A stretch of DNA of 62,548 bases, taken from the NCBI GenBank assembly GCA_035527715.1, contig DATKZY010000003.1, positions 1 to 62,548 of the forward strand, in the 5' to 3' direction. Numbering within the stretch: position 1 is the first letter of the stretch; each line of letters starts with the position of its first letter. Positions 44,669-53,414 of the stretch are shown piece by piece. Below the pieces are notes generated by a model that ran no database searches, was not told where the DNA came from, and worked only from the letters and a program-made list of their open reading frames with translations. Made by a program: the position numbers and the translations under genes. This DNA comes from DSUN01 sp035527715 (GTDB lineage Bacteria > Planctomycetota > PUPC01 > DSUN01).

Positions 44669-45073
44669 ATGGCCCACACCCTCGCGGCCGAGCTGCCTGC
44701 CCCGCTCACCGAGGCCCTCGACCGGACTTCCGCCGCCTTCGCCCGGATGCCCGAGGCCACGCGGCGCCTGGCCCAGGAGTTCGTCGGGGCGGACGAGGTG
44801 CTCTTCGTCGTGCGGACCGCCAGCCGCGTGGACGTGGGGAGCTGGCTCGGCCCGGGCCGCCTGTGGGCGCTGGCGCTCCGCGGCGCGTTGGCCCTCGTCG
44901 CCCACGGGCCGCGGCCCTACACCGAACGCATCCCCTTCTCCCGGCTTCGGGAGAGCACGTACAACCCTGTCACGGGCGAACTCGTGCTCGCTCCGCCCCA
45001 TCACCTTCGCGTGCGGGGCCTGAAGCTGGCGCCGCTCGAGGGCTACCAGATGTTGGCCCAGATCCATGGATGA
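44669..45073 (+). CDS. Small conserved-looking unknown protein of the ExbBD operon
   Basis: 134 aa. No signal peptide or membrane segment. It is an alpha/beta protein with an acidic N-terminal helix (LTEALDRTSAAFARMPEATRRLAQEF) and a strand-rich second half (GPRPYTERIPFSRLRESTYN, HLRVRGLKLAPLEGYQML). I do not recognise the family. It sits 53 bp after the giant gene, and its TGA overlaps an upstream ATG (45070) of the ExbB-like gene, so it is translationally coupled and should be part of the same system. A cytosolic accessory or regulator is the natural inference. Confidence 0.6.
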   Translation: MAHTLAAELPAPLTEALDRTSAAFARMPEATRRLAQEFVGADEVLFVVRTASRVDVGSWLGPGRLWALALRGALALVAHGPRPYTERIPFSRLRESTYNPVTGELVLAPPHHLRVRGLKLAPLEGYQMLAQIHG

Positions 45074-45084
45074 GAGGACGACCC

Positions 45085-45732
45085 ATGTTGCAGTTGCTCA
45101 TTGACGGCGGGCCGCTGATGGTGCCCCTGCTGCTGTGCAGCGTCTTCACCGTGGCCGTGCTGATTGACCGGGGCTACGCGTTCTACCGGCACAGCAAGAC
45201 CGACACGCGGGCCATGCGTGCGAAGATCCTCGGTCTCATCGAGGAGGACCGCGTGGACGAGGCGGCGGCGCTGTGCGCCAACACGCCGAGCCCCGTGGCC
45301 GCCGTGCTTCTGGCCGGCCTCCAGTCCTACGCCAAGCACCGCTCGCTGGCGAGCCGGGTCGAGTCGCTCCTGGCCATCATGGAGAAGGCCATGTCCGACT
45401 ACACGCAGCACGCGATGCACGCGGTCGAGAAGCGCTTCACCGTGCTCGCCACGGTGGGCAGCGCGGCGCCGCTGTTCGGCATGACCGGCACGGTGACGGG
45501 CATGATCGCGTCGTTCGGCGCGCTGTCGGCGGCCGGCGTGGAGGCAAGCGGCGTGGCCTCGGGCATTGCCGAGGCCCTCATCACCACCGCCGCCGGCCTC
45601 CTCATCGCCCTCGCCGCCGTCATCCCCTACAACATCCTCATCGCCATGTCCAACCGCATCGAACTGGAGATTGACGAGGCATCGTCCGAGCTCCTCGACC
45701 TCATCGCCACACGGGCCGGGGTCCGGCCGTAG
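45085..45732 (+). CDS. MotA/TolQ/ExbB-family proton channel
   Basis: 215 aa with three transmembrane segments: about 9-28 (PLMVPLLLCSVFTVAVLIDRG), 115-140 (TVLATVGSAAPLFGMTGTVTG) and 160-185 (ALITTAAGLLIALAAVIPYN). A cytoplasmic loop lies between the first two. The conserved FGMTGTVTGMI motif of the family is present. Together with ExbD proteins these form inner-membrane proton-driven motors energising outer-membrane or periplasmic partners. The ATG at 45085 has AGAGGA 6 nt upstream; the ATG at 45070 would add five residues. Whether it powers TonB-type transport, Tol-type envelope maintenance or motility-like force cannot be told from the protein alone. Confidence 0.9.
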   Translation: MLQLLIDGGPLMVPLLLCSVFTVAVLIDRGYAFYRHSKTDTRAMRAKILGLIEEDRVDEAAALCANTPSPVAAVLLAGLQSYAKHRSLASRVESLLAIMEKAMSDYTQHAMHAVEKRFTVLATVGSAAPLFGMTGTVTGMIASFGALSAAGVEASGVASGIAEALITTAAGLLIALAAVIPYNILIAMSNRIELEIDEASSELLDLIATRAGVRP

Positions 45733-45742
45733 GGAGCATCCC

Positions 45743-46156
45743 ATGGCTCGCCGCGAACGCCACCAATTCGGGCTCGACGACATTCCCGTGGCCTCGTTCT
45801 CCGACATCGCCTTCCTGCTGATCGTCTTCTTCATCCTCACGACCACGCTGGTCGCCACGCGCGGCCTGCTCACCGAGTTCCCCTCGGGCGAGCGGAGCGA
45901 GAAGCAGGAAAAGAAGACAACGACCGTGTGCCTGCACGACGGCAAGCTCACGCTGAACGACGCGGAGATGGACCTGCCCAGGCTGCGGCAGGAGCTGGCA
46001 GACCTCAAGCTCTACGACCGAACGGGCGACGACAAGGTGGTCATCCTCGAGTCCGCGGGCAAAGTCGAGTACCGCGACTACTTCGCGGCCATGGCCGCGA
46101 TCACCCAGGCCGGCGGCACCATCTGCATCGTCCGCGAGACAGGGGGCGAGCGATGA
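45743..46156 (+). CDS. ExbD/TolR-family protein, copy 1
   Basis: 137 aa. One N-terminal transmembrane helix (IPVASFSDIAFLLIVFFILTT) includes the Asp that in ExbD/TolR carries the proton (FSDIAFLLIVFF). A small periplasmic domain follows (TVCLHDGKLTLNDAEMDLPRL; VVILESAGKVEYRDYFAAM). It partners with the ExbB-like protein encoded 10 bp upstream. Its TGA overlaps the ATG of the second ExbD by four bases. Pairs of ExbD genes are common in planctomycete and Bacteroidetes ExbB operons. Confidence 0.9.
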   Translation: MARRERHQFGLDDIPVASFSDIAFLLIVFFILTTTLVATRGLLTEFPSGERSEKQEKKTTTVCLHDGKLTLNDAEMDLPRLRQELADLKLYDRTGDDKVVILESAGKVEYRDYFAAMAAITQAGGTICIVRETGGER

Positions 46157-46611
46157 AGCACGCCCGACGACGACGACGCCGGGCCCGGATAGTCGTCCCG
46201 GTGGCCAGCATGGCCGACATCGCGTTCCAGCTCATCATCTTCTTCATGATTTGCAGCAACTTCGCCAAAGAGGCCGGCATCCCCGTGAAGCCGCCGAGCG
46301 CGCCCAACCTCGAGCGCCTGCGCCAGAGCCGAACGGTCGTGGCCATAGACGCCGACGGCCAGATCTACGTCCAGGGCCGACGCGTGCCCGACGCCCGCTC
46401 GGCGGAGACCGAGCTGGCCGACCTGCTGCGCACCGCCCGCACGGCCGAGGCGCGCACCGTGCTCTTCCGCTGCGACCGCACGGTCGGGAGAGAGGTCTTC
46501 GAGCCGGTCTTGGACGCCATCACGCGCGGCGGCGGCGTCGTCGCCGCCATCGGGGAACGGGAAGAAGGCAAACGCCCCTCGGGCAGCCAGGAGACACGCA
46601 ATGGCAAGTGA
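46153..46611 (+). CDS. ExbD/TolR-family protein, copy 2
   Basis: 152 aa. A very basic N-terminus (KHARRRRRRARI) precedes the transmembrane helix VASMADIAFQLIIFFMICSNF, with the proton-carrying Asp in MADIAFQLIIFF. The periplasmic domain follows (TVVAIDADGQIYVQGRRV; RTVLFRCDRTVGREVFEPVL). It starts inside the stop of copy 1 (ATGA) and its own stop overlaps the start of the next gene, so the block is tightly coupled. The two copies are divergent, consistent with a hetero-dimer around the ExbB pentamer. Confidence 0.9.
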   Translation: MKHARRRRRRARIVVPVASMADIAFQLIIFFMICSNFAKEAGIPVKPPSAPNLERLRQSRTVVAIDADGQIYVQGRRVPDARSAETELADLLRTARTAEARTVLFRCDRTVGREVFEPVLDAITRGGGVVAAIGEREEGKRPSGSQETRNGK

Positions 46612-47017
46612 CCCTCAGGGAATCCAGAAGCTCTCGCCCGACAAGCTGCTCACCGACTTCACGAAGACGAAGGTGCTCTGGTGCTTCCTCATCGCCGTGG
46701 CCATCCACCTCGTGGCCACGGCCGCCACCTCGATCGGCTACATCCGCGACCGCTGGGTGGACCCCGAAGGCGCCGCACGCCGCAAGGCCGCACAGTTGGA
46801 TGCCGCGAAGGCCGACGTCCCGAGCCCAAAGCCCAAGGTCGAGAGCCCAAGGCCCGACGCGTCGCGCCCGGAGCCGAAGGAGGCCAAGGCCAAGTCGCCC
46901 GACGATGCCCCCAAGGGCACCCCGGTGATGAAAGAGATCACGGAACTCCCCAAGAAGGGCGAGATCCCCAAGGCACCCGACGACCTGGGCATCTCGATTG
47001 ATGAAACCAACAAGTGA
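46601..47017 (+). CDS. TonB-like short membrane-anchored linker protein
   Basis: 138 aa. A cytosolic N-terminus of about 28 residues, one transmembrane helix (VLWCFLIAVAIHLVATAATSI), then a Pro/Lys-rich periplasmic stretch (DVPSPKPKVESPRP, SRPEPKEAKAKSPD) and an acidic end. The layout matches the N-terminal half of TonB, but the conserved TonB C-terminal domain is missing. It could act as an adaptor between the ExbBD motor and the periplasmic TPR proteins. Part of the linker is encoded by short repeats (AGCCCAA motif at about 46822-46852). It overlaps the ExbD-2 stop and is followed by a 7-bp repeat. Confidence 0.7.
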   Translation: MASDPQGIQKLSPDKLLTDFTKTKVLWCFLIAVAIHLVATAATSIGYIRDRWVDPEGAARRKAAQLDAAKADVPSPKPKVESPRPDASRPEPKEAKAKSPDDAPKGTPVMKEITELPKKGEIPKAPDDLGISIDETNK

Positions 47018-47044
47018 CGCGTCACGCGGCACGCGGCACGCATC
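47017..47044. repeat. 7-bp-period repeat after the TonB-like gene
   Basis: ACGCGTC, ACGCGGC, ACGCGGC, ACGCATC in consecutive 7-bp steps, between the TonB-like gene and the DUF4159 gene. The TGA stop of the TonB-like gene borders the first unit. Confidence 0.65.
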
Positions 47045-47055
47045 CCGTTGAGCCC

Positions 47056-48621
47056 ATGCGCCGAACCATCGGACAATTCCTGCCTTCGGCTCTGTGCCTG
47101 CCGCTGGCCGTGGCGGCGGGGGTCATGGCGCACTACGCGGTGGTGATGCCGTGGCTGTGCCGCAACACCATGTTGGCCGAGAAGGCGTTCGAGCGGGCGT
47201 TCGCCGAGGCGGAGATCCCCGGCCTGGTCGGCTCGTTCGCGCTCGTGTGCGGTGTGGGCGCCGCGGCCCTCGCGGCGGTGAGCCTGTTGGGGCTGGCGCG
47301 GCGCCCCTGGGCGCTGGCCTTCCTGCGGAGGGCCTACCTGGGCACCTACGTCGTCGCCCTCCTCTATGCCTACGTCGTATGGCGGGTCACCGGGGCCGCG
47401 CGCGTGGCGAGCACGAGCCCGGAGGGCTATGCCCCGAGCGCGATGGCCGTCGCGGGCTGGCGCTGGGAGTATCTGTGGCCCGCGCTGTGCGCCGTCGCGG
47501 TGTTTGCAGCGCTGCACGTCACCGCACTTCGCCGCGTGGCCGTGGGCGTCTACGCGGGCGCGGCGCCCGCCGGGCCGCTGCTCGGCGACCGCATCGTGGA
47601 GAACCTCCGCACCCACGGCGACGACCCGCGCTACCGCAAGAGCCTCCTCACCAGCGTGCTCGCGCACGTCGCGGTCATCGTCGTGCCGCTGCTGCTGGAT
47701 GCCTACGGCTGCGTGCGCAACTACCTCATCCCCTTTGGCAGCGGCAAGCCCGCGGTCGCCGTCATCCAATCCGTCCAGCGCCGCGAGAAGAAAAAGAAGA
47801 AGCGCTTCGTGCTGAACCCGAACTCGGCCATCTACTTCCACGTGCCCGACCTCGACGAGTCGGACGTGTTGCGCGAGGTCGAGGAGATGACGCAGTTGAC
47901 CTACGTCGCCGACCCGGATTCGGTGAACGCCAAGATGGGCGCGGGCGGCGGCAAGACCGGCGGCTGGCCCGAGGGCGTGGGCAACGAGCCGGTCCGCTTC
48001 GTCCGGCTCGAGTACAACGGCGAGCACTGGGACGACGGGATGGACACCCGCAGCCGCGCCGACATGAATTTCCTCCAGGAGTTCCGCCGCGTGACGGGCT
48101 TCAAGGTGGCTCCCCGCTCCGAGAGCCACCCGATCCGCCTCCTGAAAAGGTACACCAAGGGCTACGCCCCGCCCTTCGTCTACATGACGGGCTCGGGCTC
48201 CCTGAACGTCTCCACCTACGACATGGCCGTGCTGCGCGAGTACCTGCTCGACGGCGGGCTGCTCTTCGCCGACGCAAGCAGCTCGCGGTGGGACCGGAGC
48301 TTCCGGTCGTTCGCGAAGGCCCTGTTCCCCGACAAGCGGCTCGTGCCCATCGCGGACGACGATCCGATCTTCCAGATGCCCTACGTGTTTCCCAACGGCG
48401 CTCCGCCCCTGTGGCACCACGGCGGCACGAGCGCGATGGGCATCAAGCACAAGGGCCGATGGCTCGTGTTCTACCACCCCGGCGACGTCAACGACGCCTG
48501 GAAGACCGGCCACTCGGGCATCGCGCCCGAGTTGGCCAAGGGCGCGTTCCAGATGGGCATCAACATCATCTACTACGCCTTCACCCACTACCTCGAGGCC
48601 ACGCGAAAGTACCGCAAGTGA
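47056..48621 (+). CDS. Multi-pass membrane protein with C-terminal DUF4159 domain
   Basis: 521 aa; the ATG at 47056 is preferred over a GTG at 47014 inside the 7-bp repeat. The N-terminal half has about five transmembrane segments (ALCLPLAVAAGVMAHYAVVM, LVCGVGAAALAAVSLLGLA, YLGTYVVALLYAYVVWRV, ALCAVAVFAALHVTAL, LLTSVLAHVAVIVVPLLL). A basic stretch (REKKKKKRF) precedes a C-terminal DUF4159 domain (about 280-520: YFHVPDLDESDVLREV, FVYMTGSGSLNVSTYDMAVLREYLLDGGLLFAD, WLVFYHPGDVNDAWKTG). DUF4159 has a glutamine-amidotransferase-like fold and is typically found with MoxR/ExbBD-type envelope clusters. It overlaps the next gene (GTGA). Confidence 0.82.
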   Translation: MRRTIGQFLPSALCLPLAVAAGVMAHYAVVMPWLCRNTMLAEKAFERAFAEAEIPGLVGSFALVCGVGAAALAAVSLLGLARRPWALAFLRRAYLGTYVVALLYAYVVWRVTGAARVASTSPEGYAPSAMAVAGWRWEYLWPALCAVAVFAALHVTALRRVAVGVYAGAAPAGPLLGDRIVENLRTHGDDPRYRKSLLTSVLAHVAVIVVPLLLDAYGCVRNYLIPFGSGKPAVAVIQSVQRREKKKKKRFVLNPNSAIYFHVPDLDESDVLREVEEMTQLTYVADPDSVNAKMGAGGGKTGGWPEGVGNEPVRFVRLEYNGEHWDDGMDTRSRADMNFLQEFRRVTGFKVAPRSESHPIRLLKRYTKGYAPPFVYMTGSGSLNVSTYDMAVLREYLLDGGLLFADASSSRWDRSFRSFAKALFPDKRLVPIADDDPIFQMPYVFPNGAPPLWHHGGTSAMGIKHKGRWLVFYHPGDVNDAWKTGHSGIAPELAKGAFQMGINIIYYAFTHYLEATRKYRK

Positions 48622-49754
48622 TTGCCAGGCTTTGGACCTACTTCGGCTTCGTCGGCATCGCCTCCGTGGTGGCGTGGGGCGCGGCGCTGCTGCTCCTCGC
48701 CGCCTTCGCGCGCAGCCGCCAGCGGACGCGCGCGTACCTTGTCGCCTTTGCCCTCGCGCTCCTCGGCTTCATTCTCGCCAAGGCCAACTCCCATAGCATC
48801 AGCGAGATCGAGGTGGACCGCTCGGCCGAGCAGGCCGAGTTGCGTGCCCGCGCGCGCGCCCGCGCCCAGAAGGCCAAGTCACCCGACACCTCCGAGGCCC
48901 CTCCCTCCACCCTCGACCCTCGCCCCTCGACCCTCGTCCCGCCGGTCCCCTCCTACCGCGAGGCCGGCAAGCAGAAGCGCGAGGAGGGCGCAAAGCTCAA
49001 GGCATCCGACCTCACCGCCATCGGCGAGGAGGCCGACGTCGCCATCGCACGGCGGCTCCCCGAGGCCGATGTCATCCGAGCCGATGCCTACGACCGCCTG
49101 AACCTGTTCTTCGCCCGGCTCACGCCCTGGCTCGCACTGTGCCTGGTCTGCCTCGACTACCTGAGCCGCTTCAACCGCACGTTTGGCTACCTGCCGCCCA
49201 TTCCCATCGCGGGCCGGGCGCTCGACGCCTTCTTCCCCAAGACCCACGCCGCCCACGTCCAGGGGGCCGGCCCCGCGGTCGTGAAGCGCTACCTGGAAGA
49301 CCTCGCGCGGAAGGGCGAGTCCTTCCTCTACCTGGGCCAGGCCGACCCCCTCGGCGCGGGCGAGGTCCACAGGTGGTCGCTGGGCAGGCTGCGGCGGCAG
49401 CCGTTGCAGAGGATCGCCCTCTCCGGCGCATCTTTTCCCGCGAGCCAATTCGTCCTCGACTCCGCCTGGTTCGGCCGCTACTGCTTCGTGGCGACGGGCC
49501 TGGACGTCGCGGGAAGGCTTCTCGCCGACACGGTGGAGTATCTCACGGCAAGGCTCGTGCCCCACGCCGCGGCAAGGCGGACGGTGAACGTCGTGTGGGA
49601 CTTCGCCGACCCGCCCCCCGCCGAGACGCTCCGGGCACTGGCCGCCCTGTGCCGCGAGACCAACTTCAAGCTCATCGTCTTCTCCTCCCACCCGCCGGCC
49701 GAGGAGACGGCACCGCTGTTCGATGAGCGGCTCGACATTGGCAAAGGGGCCTGA
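48618..49754 (+). CDS. Membrane protein, last gene of the ExbBD/TPR operon
   Basis: 378 aa from a GTG overlapping the previous TGA. Two N-terminal transmembrane helices (FVGIASVVAWGAALLLLAAF, RAYLVAFALALLGFILAK) are followed by a charged linker of about 100 residues that includes a repeat-encoded Pro/Ser stretch (PPSTLDPRPSTLV), a further helix (TPWLALCLVCLDYL) and a soluble C-terminal domain (AHVQGAGPAVVKRYLEDLARKGESFLYLGQ; RTVNVVWDFADPPPAETLRALAAL). I do not recognise the C-terminal domain, which looks like a P-loop-lacking Rossmann-type fold. The sulfatase start lies only 1 bp after its stop, so the transcript probably continues. Confidence 0.65.
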   Translation: MIARLWTYFGFVGIASVVAWGAALLLLAAFARSRQRTRAYLVAFALALLGFILAKANSHSISEIEVDRSAEQAELRARARARAQKAKSPDTSEAPPSTLDPRPSTLVPPVPSYREAGKQKREEGAKLKASDLTAIGEEADVAIARRLPEADVIRADAYDRLNLFFARLTPWLALCLVCLDYLSRFNRTFGYLPPIPIAGRALDAFFPKTHAAHVQGAGPAVVKRYLEDLARKGESFLYLGQADPLGAGEVHRWSLGRLRRQPLQRIALSGASFPASQFVLDSAWFGRYCFVATGLDVAGRLLADTVEYLTARLVPHAAARRTVNVVWDFADPPPAETLRALAALCRETNFKLIVFSSHPPAEETAPLFDERLDIGKGA

Positions 49755-49755
49755 C

Positions 49756-51498
49756 GTGACACGACGTGCCTTCCTGCAAGCCAGTGCCGCGGTGGGCGCG
49801 GCAACCGCAACGCAGCACGCGCTGAGCGCGGACGCCCCCGCCGCCGGGCGCCCGAACGTCCTCCTCATCCTCACCGACGACCAGGGCTTCGGCGACATCC
49901 ATTCCCACGGCAACGACAAGCTCGACACGCCCACGATGGACCGCCTGGCCGCCGAGGGCGCCCGTTTCGACCGCTTCTACGTCAGCCCCCTGTGCGCCCC
50001 CACGCGCGCCAGCCTGCTCACCGGCCGCTACTTCCTGCGCACCGGCACCTCGTGGGTCGCCCAAGGCAAGGAGACGATGCGCGCCGACGAGGTCACCCTC
50101 GCCCAGGTGCTCAAGACCGCCGGCTACGCCACCGCCTGCATCGGCAAGTGGCACAACGGCGAGGTCTACCCCCATCACCCGCTGGGCAAAGGCTTCGACG
50201 ACTTTTTCGGCTTCTGCGGCGGCGGCATCAGCAACTACTTCGACGTGCTGCTCGAGCACAACGGCCAGCCCGTCGAGACCCAGGGCTTCATCACCGACGT
50301 GTTGACCGACCAGGCCCTCCGCTTCATCGAGGCGAATCGCGGCAAGCCCTTCTTCTGCTACGTGCCCTACAACGCGCCCCACAGCCCCTTCCAGGTGCCC
50401 GACAAGTACTTCGACAAGTACAAGGCCCGCGGCTTCGACGACCGCACCGCCAGCATCTACGGCATGGTCGAGAACGTGGACGACAGCGTCGCCCGCCTCC
50501 TCGCGAAGCTCGACGAGTTGGCCCTCGCCGCCAACACCATCGTCGTCTTCATCACCGACAACGGGCCCAACGGCCCCCGCTTCAACGCCGGCATGAAGGG
50601 CGCGAAGGGCAGCGCCGACGAGGGCGGCGTGCGCGTGCCCTGCTTCATCCGCTGGCCCGGCCGCATCAAGCCGGGGCTCACCATCCAGCCCATCGCCGCG
50701 CACATTGACATCCTGCCCACGCTCGCCGAGCTGTGCGGCGTGAAGCAGGCGAAGACCTTGCCCCTCGACGGCGTGAGCCTCGTGCCCCTCCTCGAAGGGC
50801 GGGCGGCGGGGTGGCCCGAGCGGACCCTCTTCGAGGTCGGCGCCGCGCGCACCCCTCGCTGGCGCCTCCGCCTCGGAGGCAAGAAGGCCAGCCGGCCCCA
50901 GCTCTACGACATGGTCGCCGACCCCGGCCAGAAGACCGACGTGGCGGCGCAGCACCCCGACGTCGTCAAGGCGCTTGCCGCCGCCTACGCGGCCTGGGAC
51001 AAGGACGTGCGCCACGGCCAGGAGGGCATGCCCCCGCCGCTGCCCGTCGGCCACGACCAGGCCAAGACCGTCACCCTTCGCACCCACCTCGCCAGCGTCG
51101 AGAACGTCGAGCGTCAGACGCCCTGGACCAACGGCTACATGAAGGCGTGGACGAGCACGAAGGGCCGCGTGACCTGGGCGCTGGACGTCGTGAAGGGCGG
51201 GCGCTACGACGCCGAGCTGGTCTACGTGTGCGCCCCGGCCGACGTGGGGGCCAAGGTGCGCCTCGAGGCCGGCGACAGCCGCGCCGAGGCCGTCGTGGAC
51301 CGCCCCGCCGACCCCGCCTCGCTCCCTACCCGCGACCGCGTGCGGCGCGGCGAGGCCGACATCAAGCGGTGGGCCGCCCTCCGCATCGGCGCCATCGAGT
51401 TGAAGCCCGGCCGGTCGAGCCTCACGCTTCGCGTCACCGAGATGCCCGGCAAGCAGGCGTTCGTGATGCTGGGCGTGCGGCTGACCCGACTCGACTGA
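49756..51498 (+). CDS. Tat-exported type I sulfatase
   Basis: 580 aa from a GTG with AGGGG upstream. The N-terminus is a twin-arginine signal (TRRAFLQASAAVGAA). The alkaline-phosphatase-superfamily sulfatase domain opens with NVLLILTDDQGFGD (metal-binding Asp pair). The formylglycine motif CAPTRASLLTGR has the modifiable Cys at residue 80, and GKWHNG and ITDNGPNG supply further active-site residues. A C-terminal beta domain (about 470-580: GGRYDAELVYVCAPADVG, IELKPGRSSLTLRV) resembles a carbohydrate-binding module. The likely role is removal of sulfate from extracellular polysaccharide, with the GH5-like gene downstream. Activation needs a formylglycine-generating enzyme, and the SUMF1 protein at 26.7 kb looks catalytically unfit for that. 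Confidence 0.92.
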   Translation: MTRRAFLQASAAVGAATATQHALSADAPAAGRPNVLLILTDDQGFGDIHSHGNDKLDTPTMDRLAAEGARFDRFYVSPLCAPTRASLLTGRYFLRTGTSWVAQGKETMRADEVTLAQVLKTAGYATACIGKWHNGEVYPHHPLGKGFDDFFGFCGGGISNYFDVLLEHNGQPVETQGFITDVLTDQALRFIEANRGKPFFCYVPYNAPHSPFQVPDKYFDKYKARGFDDRTASIYGMVENVDDSVARLLAKLDELALAANTIVVFITDNGPNGPRFNAGMKGAKGSADEGGVRVPCFIRWPGRIKPGLTIQPIAAHIDILPTLAELCGVKQAKTLPLDGVSLVPLLEGRAAGWPERTLFEVGAARTPRWRLRLGGKKASRPQLYDMVADPGQKTDVAAQHPDVVKALAAAYAAWDKDVRHGQEGMPPPLPVGHDQAKTVTLRTHLASVENVERQTPWTNGYMKAWTSTKGRVTWALDVVKGGRYDAELVYVCAPADVGAKVRLEAGDSRAEAVVDRPADPASLPTRDRVRRGEADIKRWAALRIGAIELKPGRSSLTLRVTEMPGKQAFVMLGVRLTRLD

Positions 51499-51533
51499 AT
51501 CGCCCGAGGCACGATGCGACCGAGGAGGTGGGC

Positions 51534-53402
51534 ATGCTCAGATGGAGGCGTCAACTCCCCGCTCTCGTGGCGGCGCTCCTGCTCGGCAATGCCCGTGCCG
51601 GTGCGCCGGTGCTCGAACACTTCATCACGCGGCGCGGCAACAAGCTGATGGAGGGCGACCGCGAGTTCCGCTTCCTCGGCGCGAACATGCCCGGGCTGAT
51701 CCTCCCCTACGACTTCACCCTGCGGATCCCGGAGCGCATGACGCTGCCCACCCCGTGGGAACAGGAGGACGCGTTCAAGACGCTGACGCAGATGGGCCTG
51801 CGCGTCGTCCGCCTCTGGAACCTCCCGATTCGCCCTCCCCAGGACAAGGCGCAGGGCTGGCACTACGTCCTCGGCCCGGGCCAGTTCAACGACGAGGCGT
51901 TCAAGACCCCCGACCACCTGCTGGCACTGGCGAACCGCTACGGCGTGCGGGTGATCTTCGACTTCACTGCGGGGTCCGGCGACTACCTCGGCGGCGTCGG
52001 CACCTACGCGGCGCACCGCGGCAAGAAGCGGGCCGAGTTCTTCTCCGACCCGCAGCTCAAGGACGACTACAAGGCCACCGTGCGCCACGTCCTCAGCCGC
52101 ACGAACAGCGTGACCGGCACGGCCTACAAGGACGACAAGGCGATCCTCGCGTGGCAGTTCGGCAACGAAATCCAGGAGGCCCCCGAGGCCTGGTGCAGCG
52201 AGATGGCCGCCTACGTCAAGAGCCTCGACCCCAACCACTTGGTCATTGACACCCGGCATCGCCGCGTGCCGCAGCCCGACCGGCCCGACCCGAACATAGA
52301 CATCTACACCCGCCACTACTACCCCGGCGACGGCGACTGGGTGAAGCACTGCGAGCGCGAGTGGGCGGCGCTGAAGGGGCAGCGGCCCCTCGTCGTCGGC
52401 GAGTACGGGCCGTACTTCCGCCTGCCCGCCGAGAGGGCGCGGGCCGTCGCGGCCCACCGCCGGTTCCTCGACCACGTGGCGGGCAGCGAGCTCAGCGGCG
52501 CCTTGCTCTGGAGCATGTACTTCCACCACCGCGACGGCGGCTTCTACTGGCACCAGATCTTCACATACCCATCGGTCTGGAGCTACCACTGGCCCGGCTT
52601 TCCGAGCGGGGAGGCCCAGGCCGAGCGCGAGATTCTCGGCGCCCTGCGCGAGGCCGCGTTCCGAGTCCAGGGCAGGCCCGTGCCTCCCGTGCCCGTCCCC
52701 GACCCGCCCCAGCTCCTTCCCGTGGGCGACGTGCCGCTCCTGTCGTGGCGCGGCTCAGCCGGCGCCAGCGGCTACGACGTCGAGCGCGCCCCCGATCCCG
52801 CCGGACCCTGGGCGCGGATCGCGCGCAACGTGTCCGACGCCGACGTCGCCTACCGGCCCCTCTACAGCGACACGACGGCCAGGGCGGGCCAGACGTGCCA
52901 CTACCGCGTCGTCGCGCGCAATGCCTCGGGGGAGTCCGAGCCGTCGAACGTCGTTGGCCCGGTGAAGGTGAGAGCCGTCTGCCTCGCCGACGAGTTGGCC
53001 ACCTTCGCGCTCGCGCACGCCCGCTCGGACGGGCTGACGCTCGCAAACGAGTACAACGCGCTCTACGCCGAGCGCCTCTTCCGTGCAAAGGGAGAGAGCG
53101 GAGCGTGGCTCGCCTACAAGGCGCCGGGCGACATCGCCGCCTTCAAGGCCGTCGCCTGGTTTCCCAAGGCGCCCGAGCACTTGAGGTTCCAGGCGTCGCC
53201 CGATGGCGTGGCCTTCCAGAACCTGGCTCCGCAGCGCCACGACCGCGCGTACCCCAGCCCACCAGGCGGCCCGGCAGGTGGCCAGCGCCGCACGCGGGTG
53301 GAGTATGCCGGCAGCCTGCCGCCCGCACAGCGCTTCCTGAAGATCATCTGGACGGGGCCTGCGGAGCTGGATCGCGTGGAGCTGTTCCACTCCGGCGAAT
53401 GA
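51534..53402 (+). CDS. Secreted GH5-like glycoside hydrolase with Fn3 domain
   Basis: 622 aa; GAGGAGG precedes the ATG, and the signal peptide is RQLPALVAALLLGNARAG. The TIM-barrel catalytic region has NRGLG-type landmarks EFRFLGANMPGLILP and VVRLWNLP, the acid/base Glu in WQFGNEIQEA (about 212) and nucleophile Glu in VVGEYGPY (about 289), as in GH5 mannanases. A fibronectin-III-like domain follows (about 400-480: VPLLSWRGSAGASGYDVERA, YRVVARNASGESEPSNVV), then a beta-sandwich C-terminus. It follows the sulfatase by 35 bp and is probably co-transcribed, so a sulfated mannan- or cellulose-like substrate is possible. Confidence 0.83.
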   Translation: MLRWRRQLPALVAALLLGNARAGAPVLEHFITRRGNKLMEGDREFRFLGANMPGLILPYDFTLRIPERMTLPTPWEQEDAFKTLTQMGLRVVRLWNLPIRPPQDKAQGWHYVLGPGQFNDEAFKTPDHLLALANRYGVRVIFDFTAGSGDYLGGVGTYAAHRGKKRAEFFSDPQLKDDYKATVRHVLSRTNSVTGTAYKDDKAILAWQFGNEIQEAPEAWCSEMAAYVKSLDPNHLVIDTRHRRVPQPDRPDPNIDIYTRHYYPGDGDWVKHCEREWAALKGQRPLVVGEYGPYFRLPAERARAVAAHRRFLDHVAGSELSGALLWSMYFHHRDGGFYWHQIFTYPSVWSYHWPGFPSGEAQAEREILGALREAAFRVQGRPVPPVPVPDPPQLLPVGDVPLLSWRGSAGASGYDVERAPDPAGPWARIARNVSDADVAYRPLYSDTTARAGQTCHYRVVARNASGESEPSNVVGPVKVRAVCLADELATFALAHARSDGLTLANEYNALYAERLFRAKGESGAWLAYKAPGDIAAFKAVAWFPKAPEHLRFQASPDGVAFQNLAPQRHDRAYPSPPGGPAGGQRRTRVEYAGSLPPAQRFLKIIWTGPAELDRVELFHSGE

Positions 53403-53414
53403 CCCACAGGCCCT

